Source of the DNA: Actinomycetota bacterium
Lineage (GTDB): Bacteria; Actinomycetota; Actinomycetes; Nanopelagicales; Nanopelagicaceae
Direction: 5' to 3'
Assembly (NCBI GenBank): GCA_026392775.1
Contig: JAPLBK010000097.1
Coordinates: 1 to 27,140 of the forward strand
DNA: 27,140 bases
Made by a program: the position numbers and the translations under genes. Every line of letters begins with the position of its first letter. Position 1 is the first letter of the stretch. Below, one piece after another: positions 7,318 through 14,830 of the stretch. The notes under the pieces are model-generated. The model made no database searches, had not been told where the DNA came from, and worked only from the letters and a program-made list of their open reading frames with translations.

Positions 7318-7767
7318 GTGAAGGCAGAACAAAGGCCCAGCGAACTCACCAGCACTTTGCACCTAAGTCTGCGCACAACTAGTGATTCCTCAGTTGGAGC
7401 TCTCGATGAGTTTCTAGCCACTATCCCAGCAGCAGATCGCAGCATTATCGAAGAAATCGCACAGTCAGCAGAAAAAGCGATGTTGATTATTAACCGTGGA
7501 TCAAATCTTGGTTCTAGATTTTTGATTACTTCTCGAGGCGCAAGTATTGGTCGCTCTTCTTCCAGTGATGTTTTCTTAGACGATGTGACGGTCTCAAGGT
7601 CACACGCAAAGATTGAAGGTAGCTCCTCAGGATTTTCTCTCAAAGACAGTGGTTCATTAAATGGCACTTACGTCAACAACTCTTCAGTAACAGAACTCGT
7701 TTTACATTCCGGAGATCAGATTCAAATTGGCAAGTTCCATCTGCTATTTGTTTCTGGCAGAAAATAA
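7318..7767 (+). CDS. garA: FHA-domain protein, GarA/OdhI-like
   Basis: A 149-residue protein with a single C-terminal forkhead-associated domain that recognises phosphothreonine: GASIGRSSSSDVFLDD, VTVSRSHAKI and SLNGTYVN supply the canonical Gly-Arg, Ser-Arg-His and Asn-Gly binding elements. Gene order gcvH-FHA-MerR-DUF151-MerR-gcvP equals M. tuberculosis Rv1826-Rv1832, where GarA inhibits 2-oxoglutarate dehydrogenase and controls glutamate metabolism under PknB/PknG. The N-terminal ETTSVFR phosphorylation motif of mycobacterial GarA is not recognisable; the nearest stretches are LTSTLHL and LRTTSDSS. Start GTG 7318 follows a strong AAGGAGG. GarA identity rests on domain plus synteny. Confidence 0.88.
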   Translation: MKAEQRPSELTSTLHLSLRTTSDSSVGALDEFLATIPAADRSIIEEIAQSAEKAMLIINRGSNLGSRFLITSRGASIGRSSSSDVFLDDVTVSRSHAKIEGSSSGFSLKDSGSLNGTYVNNSSVTELVLHSGDQIQIGKFHLLFVSGRK

Positions 7768-7783
7768 TTAGGGGAGACTCACA

Positions 7784-8509
7784 ATGGCAGTTCCAGCTCG
7801 CGCGTATCTGAGTATTGGTGAAGTACTCAACAGACTTCGCCCAGATTTTGCAGATATAACAATCTCTAAGATTCGCTTCCTTGAATCTGAAGGTCTGATT
7901 GAGCCGCAGCGAACACCATCTGGTTATCGCAAATTCACCACCTCTGATCTAGAACGTCTGCGCTATGTCCTACTTGCACAGCGCGACCAGTACTTACCTC
8001 TTAAAGTCATTAAAGATAATTTAGATGCAATTGATCGTGGCCTTGTTCCGGCGGCCACTGGGTCAGTTCCTGCACCGCGTCCAACTCTTGGTCTAGCAAC
8101 TATTGATGGCGAGATGGCACCGAACACCTTTGGTGAAGTCTCAGAGATGCGTCTGTCTCGAGATGAGCTATTAAAGAACTCAGGGCTCAAAGAAGATCAA
8201 CTCGTTGAATTGGAAGGCTATGGCCTGATCACCATTCGTGGTCGCCACTATGACGGGGATGCACTCGCAATTGCTAAGGCCGTAACAGAGATGGCTGGCT
8301 TTGGAATTGAGGCGCGTCACTTGCGCTCATTTAAATCAGCAGCAGATCGTGAGATCGGTTTAATTGAACAGGTAATCACACCGCTGACTCGACAGAAGGG
8401 TGCTGATTCAAAGGCCCGTGCGCAAGAGGTGCAAAAGGAGATTGCCTCTCTTTCAATTCGTCTTCACGCAGCCCTTGTTCGCGGCGGACTTCATCGCCTT
8501 CGTTCATAA
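7784..8509 (+). CDS. ftsR: MerR-family transcriptional regulator, FtsR-like (Rv1828 type)
   Basis: The N-terminal MerR winged helix is clear: YLSIGEVLNRLRPDF, ISKIRFLESEGLIEP, then SGYRKFTTSDLERLRYVL. A C-terminal helical domain (GFGIEARHLRSFKSAADRE) is shared with Rv1828. The C. glutamicum counterpart FtsR activates ftsZ, so a role in cell-division control is likely by synteny and similarity. It lacks the Cys ligands of metal-sensing MerR proteins. The 241-residue length is normal. ATG 7784 has AGGGGAG at good distance and lies 16 bases after the FHA gene, so they are cotranscribed. Confidence 0.88.
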   Translation: MAVPARAYLSIGEVLNRLRPDFADITISKIRFLESEGLIEPQRTPSGYRKFTTSDLERLRYVLLAQRDQYLPLKVIKDNLDAIDRGLVPAATGSVPAPRPTLGLATIDGEMAPNTFGEVSEMRLSRDELLKNSGLKEDQLVELEGYGLITIRGRHYDGDALAIAKAVTEMAGFGIEARHLRSFKSAADREIGLIEQVITPLTRQKGADSKARAQEVQKEIASLSIRLHAALVRGGLHRLRS

Positions 8510-8512
8510 CCA

Positions 8513-9007
8513 ATGATGATTTCTATGGAGGTCATCGGCGTTCGAGTCGAAATGCCTTCAAATCAACCCATCGTTTTACTCAAAGAAATAGATGGAACAC
8601 GATTCCTGCCTATCTGGGTTGGGGCTGTTGAGGCGACAGCTATCGCTTTTGCTCAACAAGGTGTTAAGCCCCCGCGCCCTTTGACTCACGATTTAACTCA
8701 AAACATTGTGGAAGCACTCGATGCCACATTAACCGCAGTCCACGTAACCCACATAGATGAAGGCGTTTTTTATGCCAACCTCATTATCAGAGATAGCGCA
8801 GATATCACCCACACCATCTCTGCCAGGCCTTCAGATGCCATTGCGCTAGCGCTGCGGGCCGCGGCCAATATTTTGGCTAGCTCTGAACTACTCGATGAGA
8901 TAGGAATCGAGATCCCTGCCGAGGCAGCGCCAGGGGATGAGAACCAGGAAGTTGAGCGCTTTAGAGAGTTCCTAGACCAGATTAATCCTGAGGATTTTGC
9001 GGGCTAA
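8513..9007 (+). CDS. DUF151 / bifunctional nuclease domain protein
   Basis: The 164-residue protein starts with MEVIGVRVEMP and has PIVLLKEIDGTRFLPIWVG and ARPSDAIALALRA, hallmarks of the DUF151 family; an Arabidopsis relative was reported as a bifunctional nuclease. The bacterial role is unresolved. It is Rv1829-like by position, always between the two MerR genes. The start could be ATG 8513, 8516 or 8525; family homology begins at MEVIGV (8525). The gap to the preceding MerR gene is 3 bases. Confidence 0.87.
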   Translation: MMISMEVIGVRVEMPSNQPIVLLKEIDGTRFLPIWVGAVEATAIAFAQQGVKPPRPLTHDLTQNIVEALDATLTAVHVTHIDEGVFYANLIIRDSADITHTISARPSDAIALALRAAANILASSELLDEIGIEIPAEAAPGDENQEVERFREFLDQINPEDFAG

Positions 9008-9021
9008 GGCGTTAAACCCTC

Positions 9022-9053
9022 AATCTCTAGTAGAGGTTTCGACCGTGTCGGTC
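9022..9053 (+). promoter_or_regulatory. Two adjacent small hairpins between DUF151 and second MerR gene
   Basis: AATCTCT-AGT-AGAGGTT (9022-9038, one G-U pair) and GACCG-TGT-CGGTC (9041-9053) are back-to-back hairpins. No T-run follows either, so a standard intrinsic terminator is unlikely. They may be operators for the downstream MerR gene or an RNA structure at the end of the upstream operon. Confidence 0.35.
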
Positions 9054-9058
9054 ATTGA

Positions 9059-9616
9059 ATGGGGGGGCCGGCTGCCCTAGATTTACATCACTCCCCAAGA
9101 GAAACGAGTTTCCCCGTGACTTCCCAGGAACTAGAAATTGGCTACCGTGGCGCTACTGCATGTTCTGCCGCCGGTATTACATACCGCCAATTAGATTATT
9201 GGGCGCGCACAGGTTTAGTTCAACCGAGCATTAGAACGGCAAGTGGTTCAGGAACTCAACGTTTGTATGGGTTTAGAGACATTCTCGTATTAAAGATCGT
9301 TAAACGTTTATTAGATGCCGGCGTATCTCTGCAAAATATTCGCACCGCTGTTGATCACCTTCGCAGCAGGGGAGTAACCGAGCTTGAGAGCATGACATTG
9401 ATGAGTGATGGCGCATCTATTTATGAGTGCGCAAGTGCTGATGAAATCATTGACTTGCTAGCTGGTGGCCAAGGTGTCTTTGGCATAGCAGTAGGGAAGG
9501 TGTGGCATGAGGTTGAGGGTTCACTCTCGCTGTTGCAGGGTGAAATCACTGGCCAAGGCGTAGGTGGCGCATCTAACGACGAGCTCTCGCTACGTCGAAA
9601 GAGCAAGGGCGCTTAA
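9059..9616 (+). CDS. Second MerR-family regulator (Rv1830 type)
   Basis: A 185-residue MerR-type regulator: ACSAAGITYRQLDYWARTGL is the DNA-recognition helix-turn-helix region and TQRLYGFRDILVLKIVKRLL the wing and following helix, with SLQNIRTAVDHLRSRGV after it. This order is nearly identical to M. tuberculosis Rv1830. The C-terminal GGQGVFGIAV segment is also family-specific. The start is uncertain. ATG 9059 lacks a ribosome-binding site, while GTG 9116 lies downstream of a possible -10 (TAGATT at 9078-9083) and still retains all conserved sequence. Its target is unknown; gcvP directly downstream is an obvious candidate. Confidence 0.88.
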   Translation: MGGPAALDLHHSPRETSFPVTSQELEIGYRGATACSAAGITYRQLDYWARTGLVQPSIRTASGSGTQRLYGFRDILVLKIVKRLLDAGVSLQNIRTAVDHLRSRGVTELESMTLMSDGASIYECASADEIIDLLAGGQGVFGIAVGKVWHEVEGSLSLLQGEITGQGVGGASNDELSLRRKSKGA

Positions 9617-9621
9617 AAGGA

Positions 9622-9672
9622 CTTATTCTTATCCCGTTCGGGCCGCTCAGGACCCGTTTGTAAGAGTAGGGG
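9622..9672 (+). promoter_or_regulatory. Structured region before gcvP
   Basis: An outer stem pairs 9622-9631 with 9661-9670 (10 pairs, two of them G-U), enclosing an inner stem CGGGCC/GGaCCCG at 9639-9656 with a bulged A. The outer 3' arm runs into the AGGGG (9668-9672) that would serve as gcvP ribosome-binding site. TATTCT at 9624-9629 could be a -10, in which case only the inner hairpin is transcribed. Alternatively the inner hairpin followed by GTTTGT may be a weak terminator of the upstream MerR gene. It is too short for a standard glycine riboswitch. Confidence 0.4.
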
Positions 9673-9682
9673 TAGGTTGTTA

Positions 9683-12544
9683 ATGGTTGATTACGACGCT
9701 TTTTCGCGTCGACACATAGGTCCTTCCCAGGACCAAGCTCAAACGATGTTGATGGAACTTGGCTATTCATCCATGGCAGATTTTATTGCAGATGTTGTCC
9801 CAGAGAACATCGCAATGACAAAGAGATTGAGTGAGACACTACCGACAGCGCTCAATGAAGTTGATGTCATTGCAGAACTGCGCACTCTTGCAGATAAGAA
9901 TGATGTTTATCGCAATGCGATCGGAACTGGGTATTACGGAACTATTACTCCGCCCGTAATTCTGCGAAACGTCATGGAAAACCCAGCTTGGTATACCGCT
10001 TACACGCCGTATCAAGCAGAGATTTCCCAAGGGCGATTAGAGGCTCTATTTGCTTTTCAAACCGTGGTCTGTGATTTAACGGCATTATCTATTTCAAATG
10101 CATCGATGCTGGATGAGAGCACAGCAGCAGCCGAGGCTATGACGTTAGCCCGCCGCGTCTATAAGGGCAGTGATGATGCGGTATTTCTAATCGATATCAA
10201 TGTGCATCCACAAACAATTGCAGTGGTACAGACTCGCGCTATGCCACAAGGTATTAAGGTTGAAGTAGTTGATCTTTCTAAGGTACCGGAACATTCTCAA
10301 GTATTCGGAGTTTTGGTTCAATATCCACATACTCATGGTGAAATCCTTGATTATAGTCAACTTGCAACATGGGTTCATGCAAAAGAGGGTTTACTCATTG
10401 CAGCCACCGACTTACTCGCACTCACACTCTTAAAAGCACCAGGGGAGTGGGGCGCTGATATTGCAGTTGGTTCAGCCCAGCGCTTTGGAGTGCCTATGGG
10501 CTTTGGCGGACCACATGCTGGTTTCATGTCGGTCCGTGAAGGTTTAGAGCGATCACTGCCAGGACGTTTAGTCGGACAGAGTATTGACTCGCATGGAAAT
10601 CCAGCTTTTCGCTTGGCTCTACAAACTCGTGAACAGCATATCCGTCGTGACAAAGCGACGAGCAATATCTGCACCGCACAAGTTCTATTAGCCGTCATGA
10701 GCGCCTTCTATGCCATGTGGCACGGACCAACGGGATTGAAAATAATTGCATCTCGCGTGAACAGACAGACACAAGAGTTAGCAAATTCAGTCAGCGCATC
10801 TGGACATAAAGTTATTAACACGAACTACTTCGACACTCTGCTCATCGAAGTTAGGGATGCCGTGGCACTTCACAAGAAGGCAGATGGAAAAAAGATTAAT
10901 CTTAGAATCGTGGATGCAACACACGTGGGAGTTTCCTTAGATGAAACTACAGATGCAAAGATGCTCAAGGATTTGTGTGAGATCTTCGGTAGTGGGGCAG
11001 TAGGAGTTGCCGGCAAGTCGATTCCTGATTTTGCAACCCGTACAACCACATATTTGCGCCACCCAATCTTTAACACCATGCGCTCTGAAACATCGATGCT
11101 GCGCTATCTGCGCACCCTTTCTGATCGCGATTTGGCCCTTGATCGCACCATGATTCCGCTGGGCTCTTGCACGATGAAACTCAATGCCACAACAGAGATG
11201 GAAGCTGTGACATGGCCTGAATTTTCATCTTTGCATCCATTTGCCCCAGCAAAACAAAACGCAGGATTTCGCGAATTGATTGCACAACTTTCAGATTGGT
11301 TAATAAAGATCACTGGCTATGACGCAGTCTCACTACAACCTAATGCAGGAAGTCAGGGGGAGTTTGCTGGGTTATTGGCTATTCGCAATTACCACGACTC
11401 CCGCGCAGATCAAGGGCGCACAATTTGCTTGATTCCATCTTCTGCTCATGGCACTAACGCTGCCAGCGCCGTAATGGCTGGTATGCAGGTCGTTGTCATT
11501 GAGTGCGATGAACATGGAAATGTAAGCATTGAGGATATAAAGGCGAAGATCGCGCAATATTCCTCGGTTCTGGCAGCCATCATGGTCACATATCCATCCA
11601 CGCATGGCGTTTTTGAGTCTGCAATTACCGAGCTATGTGGACTTGTCCATGATGCTGGTGGCCAGGTTTATGTTGATGGTGCAAATTTGAACGCTTTGGT
11701 TGGTTTAGCTCAACCCGGAAAATTCGGTGCAGATGTTTCCCATTTGAATTTACATAAGACGTTTTGTATTCCACATGGCGGCGGGGGACCAGGGGTTGGG
11801 CCGGTGATTTGCCGTGCTCACTTAGCACCTTTTCTTCCTAATCATCCGATGGATGAATTAGCAGGGCCAGCAACTGGTCCGGGACCAATTAGTGGAGCGC
11901 CATTTGGCTCTGCAAGTATTTTGCCTATTTCATGGGCATACATTCGCATGATGGGTGGAGAAGGCCTAACCCTTGCAACATCTACAGCGATCTTGTCTGC
12001 CAACTACATGGCAGCTAAGTTGAATCCAATGTTTCCGGTTCTCTACACAAGTGAGCACGGTCGCGTTGCACATGAATGCATTTTGGATTTGAGAGAGATC
12101 ACCAAAGTAAGTGGCGTGACCGTAGATGACATCGCGAAACGTTTAATGGATTATGGATTCCACGCTCCAACAATGAGTTTTCCTGTCGTTGGAACTTTCA
12201 TGATTGAGCCAACCGAGAGTGAAGACATCGCCGAAATTGATCGCTTTATCGCTGCGATGACTGCGATTCACGTCGAGATTAGCGAGATTATGGATGGAAA
12301 GATCTCGGTGGAGGAGTCGCCTTTGCGCCATGCTCCACACACCATAGAAAGTGTTTTAGCAGGTGATTGGGAGCGCTCATATTCACGGGAAACAGGTGGG
12401 CTTCCATCAGTGCGCCATGGTCTAGTCAGCGGTGAAATCATCGGAATGCAGGGCAAGTATTGGCCCTCAGTGGGCCGTATCGATGGCGCCCACGGGGATA
12501 GGAATCTCATCTGCTCCTGTCCACCCATATCTGAGTTCGTTTAA
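9683..12544 (+). CDS. gcvP: Glycine dehydrogenase (decarboxylating), P protein
   Basis: The PLP-dependent P protein decarboxylates glycine and passes the aminomethyl group to the lipoyl arm of GcvH. At 953 residues it is the single-chain form with both halves: [13 protein letters not shown] at the N-terminus, [12 protein letters not shown], and in the second half [20 protein letters not shown]. The PLP-binding Lys lies in [18 protein letters not shown] chose ATG 9683 over in-frame TTG 9677 because it is preceded by AGGGG at 9668-9672 and matches the family N-terminus. It ends 16 bases from the convergent lnt stop. Confidence 0.96.
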   Translation: MVDYDAFSRRHIGPSQDQAQTMLMELGYSSMADFIADVVPENIAMTKRLSETLPTALNEVDVIAELRTLADKNDVYRNAIGTGYYGTITPPVILRNVMENPAWYTAYTPYQAEISQGRLEALFAFQTVVCDLTALSISNASMLDESTAAAEAMTLARRVYKGSDDAVFLIDINVHPQTIAVVQTRAMPQGIKVEVVDLSKVPEHSQVFGVLVQYPHTHGEILDYSQLATWVHAKEGLLIAATDLLALTLLKAPGEWGADIAVGSAQRFGVPMGFGGPHAGFMSVREGLERSLPGRLVGQSIDSHGNPAFRLALQTREQHIRRDKATSNICTAQVLLAVMSAFYAMWHGPTGLKIIASRVNRQTQELANSVSASGHKVINTNYFDTLLIEVRDAVALHKKADGKKINLRIVDATHVGVSLDETTDAKMLKDLCEIFGSGAVGVAGKSIPDFATRTTTYLRHPIFNTMRSETSMLRYLRTLSDRDLALDRTMIPLGSCTMKLNATTEMEAVTWPEFSSLHPFAPAKQNAGFRELIAQLSDWLIKITGYDAVSLQPNAGSQGEFAGLLAIRNYHDSRADQGRTICLIPSSAHGTNAASAVMAGMQVVVIECDEHGNVSIEDIKAKIAQYSSVLAAIMVTYPSTHGVFESAITELCGLVHDAGGQVYVDGANLNALVGLAQPGKFGADVSHLNLHKTFCIPHGGGGPGVGPVICRAHLAPFLPNHPMDELAGPATGPGPISGAPFGSASILPISWAYIRMMGGEGLTLATSTAILSANYMAAKLNPMFPVLYTSEHGRVAHECILDLREITKVSGVTVDDIAKRLMDYGFHAPTMSFPVVGTFMIEPTESEDIAEIDRFIAAMTAIHVEISEIMDGKISVEESPLRHAPHTIESVLAGDWERSYSRETGGLPSVRHGLVSGEIIGMQGKYWPSVGRIDGAHGDRNLICSCPPISEFV

Positions 12545-12560
12545 CTTTACATAATGTTAC

Positions 12561-13934
12561 TTATCGGCGATATATATACGCTCGACGGGCAACAATCAAG
12601 AGCCAGATCAGCGTGATTACTAAGGCCCAATCCCCATATCTATCTCTTGGCGAAGTGTTGGAAATCAGCGCGATCTCGGCGAAAAGATGCTGCGCAGTCC
12701 CCATATCGCTTTTTTGTAAAATCTGGCCGTTGTAATCAATAACTGCGGAATATCCCGTTGTTGAGACTGAAAGAACATTTCGTGAATGCTCTATAGCTCT
12801 AATTCGAGTTATTTGCAGCTGCTGGGCACTTTCTGCTGAATCTCCAAAGGTTGCACTATTTGTTTGCACAGCAAGAAGATTTGATGATTTTGCCGCAGCG
12901 TGCAGGATCTGATCATCGAGTAATTCGAAGCATATAATCGGTGCAATCTTCGCGCCTGCGACATTGAATATTACCGATTCATTTCCGGTGCTAAAGTCAC
13001 GAACATCCTCAACTAATGGTGAGATTTTGGTGGCCAGTGAGCGCAATGGAATGTATTCACCGAAGGGTGTTAGGTGTTGCTTTATATAGACATTCTGCTT
13101 CTCTTTTGTCCATAATATTGAGGTATTGAGAACTTCCTCATCTCTGTTAACAATGGCACCGAGTATAAGTGGAATCGCATAAGTATTAAGCGTCTCAAAG
13201 ACGTCTGGATTTCGAAAAGGATCAACATCGACTGCATTTTCAGGCCAGAGAATAAAGTCGACCTTCTTCTCACTTTGCAAGGCAGCTTTAGTCTCTTTAA
13301 CGTGATTATTAAAAACTTCTGTCGCTCTGGAGTTAAAATCTAAACCTAATTTGGGAACATTTCCCTGTATCAATAATGCATTAGTGGTCTGATTTATTGC
13401 AACATTAATGGGTATTAATACCAATGCGATTGGTAAAAGAATCAGAAAATTCAGTTGTTTTCGAAAAAGATGGAAAATAAATAGCCCGATTAAGACAGTC
13501 ATAGCAGAAAGCGCCACCGCTCCCCCATAAGCTGCGATCTTGGCGTATGGAGCATCGGCTTGAGAGTAAGCGATTCTCGCCCAACCAAAACCTTGAAAAG
13601 GAAAATGGTTACGGATCTCTTCCAACACAATAAATATAATTGGGAAGAAGGAGATTCCTAGGCGTTTGACCGCTACGAGAGGCAGATAGAAAAGAGCTAA
13701 CCCTGTGGCCAGGATGATCCATGGCAGAGAGCCCACATAAATACTGGTCCAGTGTAATAAGACGAGATTAAATGTGAGTGCAAAGGCCAGGACACTTAAA
13801 AATGTTCGTTCACTTCTTGATAGCGCATACATCTCTAATGCAATGGCAATTGGTGCTAACCACCACATCGCAATCGGTTCAAAAGCTGCACTAAGAAGTA
13901 GTCCGCTTAGGGCCGATAGAAGAAGGTTTACCAC
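12561..13934 (-). CDS. lnt: Apolipoprotein N-acyltransferase
   Basis: It acylates the N-terminal Cys of lipoproteins at the membrane. The N-terminal half of the 457-residue protein is a bundle of hydrophobic helices (LSALSGLLLSAAFEPIAMWW onward). The C-terminal half is a nitrilase domain with the Glu-Lys-Cys triad: Glu in ILWPENAVD, Lys in HLTPFGEYIP (the preceding KQ), and Cys in IICFELLDD. A last hydrophobic segment (WALVITLIWLLIVA) ends the protein. It is free-standing; in M. tuberculosis the equivalent domain is fused to a dolichol-phosphate mannose synthase (Ppm1), which is missing here. The GTG start at 13934 overlaps the exonuclease end by 7 bases. Confidence 0.92.
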   Translation of the reverse strand: MVNLLLSALSGLLLSAAFEPIAMWWLAPIAIALEMYALSRSERTFLSVLAFALTFNLVLLHWTSIYVGSLPWIILATGLALFYLPLVAVKRLGISFFPIIFIVLEEIRNHFPFQGFGWARIAYSQADAPYAKIAAYGGAVALSAMTVLIGLFIFHLFRKQLNFLILLPIALVLIPINVAINQTTNALLIQGNVPKLGLDFNSRATEVFNNHVKETKAALQSEKKVDFILWPENAVDVDPFRNPDVFETLNTYAIPLILGAIVNRDEEVLNTSILWTKEKQNVYIKQHLTPFGEYIPLRSLATKISPLVEDVRDFSTGNESVIFNVAGAKIAPIICFELLDDQILHAAAKSSNLLAVQTNSATFGDSAESAQQLQITRIRAIEHSRNVLSVSTTGYSAVIDYNGQILQKSDMGTAQHLFAEIALISNTSPRDRYGDWALVITLIWLLIVARRAYIYRR

Positions 13935-14830
13935 CCTAGAGCACTGATCAAACGATCAACGCTGGCGCCTAATCCATAGCGTTCCTTGAATTGATAGATA
14001 TCAGATAGATCTTTTGGAGATTTAGGCATTGATAGATCTATTTCAGGAAGAGGTGCATTGCGGGCAACCTGGACAACTGTTGGTGCAATCTTTAGATAAT
14101 CAGAGCCAGCGATGATCTTCTTAGCTAAAGCTGGTGGAAGGGAATCATGAGCTGCGTGTGCAGCTGCTAACGCGTCATTGATATTACCAAAAGCATTTGC
14201 TATTAATGCTGCTCCTTTTTCGCCAATGCCTCGAACCCCTGGCAACCCATCAGATGGATCTCCGCGAAACATTGCAAAAAGTGCGTAACGATCTCCAGGA
14301 ATCCCATACTTATTCGTAACGTATGCATAATCGACTAAATCATGCTGAGAAATACCTTTAGCCAAATAGACAACTTTGATATCACGTTTGTCATCGACCA
14401 TTTGAAAGAGATCTCTATCGCCCGTCACGATCCGAATAGGTCCCTTTTCAATCTCAGCATAGGTAGCCATAACATCATCAGCTTCATAGTCATCTACGCC
14501 CACTACTGGGATACCGAAGAGATCTAATAGGTCCAAGAGAATAGGAATTTGTGGCGTCAGGGTCTCTGGCTCTTCTTCCTCATCGCTTTCTTCCTCTAAT
14601 CTGTTGGCTTTGTAATCTGGGAAAAGCTCCACTCTCCAACTAGGGCGCCAATCCCCATCCAAACATGCAACTAAACGATTGGGTTTATAAACTGACAACA
14701 AACGTGAAGTCATATCGATATAACCACGAATGGCATTGACTGGAGTTCCATCAGGTGCTGTGAGTGTGTCGGGCATTCCGTAGTAGGCGCGATACCAAAG
14801 CGATGCGCTATCGAGGAGCATTAATGTCAT
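13928..14830 (-). CDS. 5'-3' exonuclease (FEN / Pol I N-terminal type)
   Basis: A 300-residue stand-alone relative of the 5'-nuclease domain of DNA polymerase I. Acidic metal-binding motifs are visible: LMLLDSASLWYRAYYGMP, ACLDGDWRPSWR with FPDYKANR, VDDYEADDVMATYA, and IVTGDRDLFQMV. The helix-hairpin-helix region GDPSDGLPGVRGIGEKGA follows. It is positioned as M. tuberculosis Rv2090 beside helY. I chose ATG 14830 (MTLMLLDS), whose ATGA overlaps the helY stop; the longer in-frame start at 14890 lies inside helY and lacks homology. It likely removes RNA primers or flaps. Confidence 0.92.
   Translation of the reverse strand: MTLMLLDSASLWYRAYYGMPDTLTAPDGTPVNAIRGYIDMTSRLLSVYKPNRLVACLDGDWRPSWRVELFPDYKANRLEEESDEEEEPETLTPQIPILLDLLDLFGIPVVGVDDYEADDVMATYAEIEKGPIRIVTGDRDLFQMVDDKRDIKVVYLAKGISQHDLVDYAYVTNKYGIPGDRYALFAMFRGDPSDGLPGVRGIGEKGAALIANAFGNINDALAAAHAAHDSLPPALAKKIIAGSDYLKIAPTVVQVARNAPLPEIDLSMPKSPKDLSDIYQFKERYGLGASVDRLISALGW

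Noticed and set aside
9617..9682. Glycine riboswitch before gcvP
   Set aside because: The region is about 66 bases and lacks a recognisable glycine aptamer core; only a generic hairpin structure is supported.
10187..12528. Several antisense open frames of 60-110 residues inside gcvP
   Set aside because: All are opposite conserved P-protein sequence, lack ribosome-binding sites and have compositionally biased translations.
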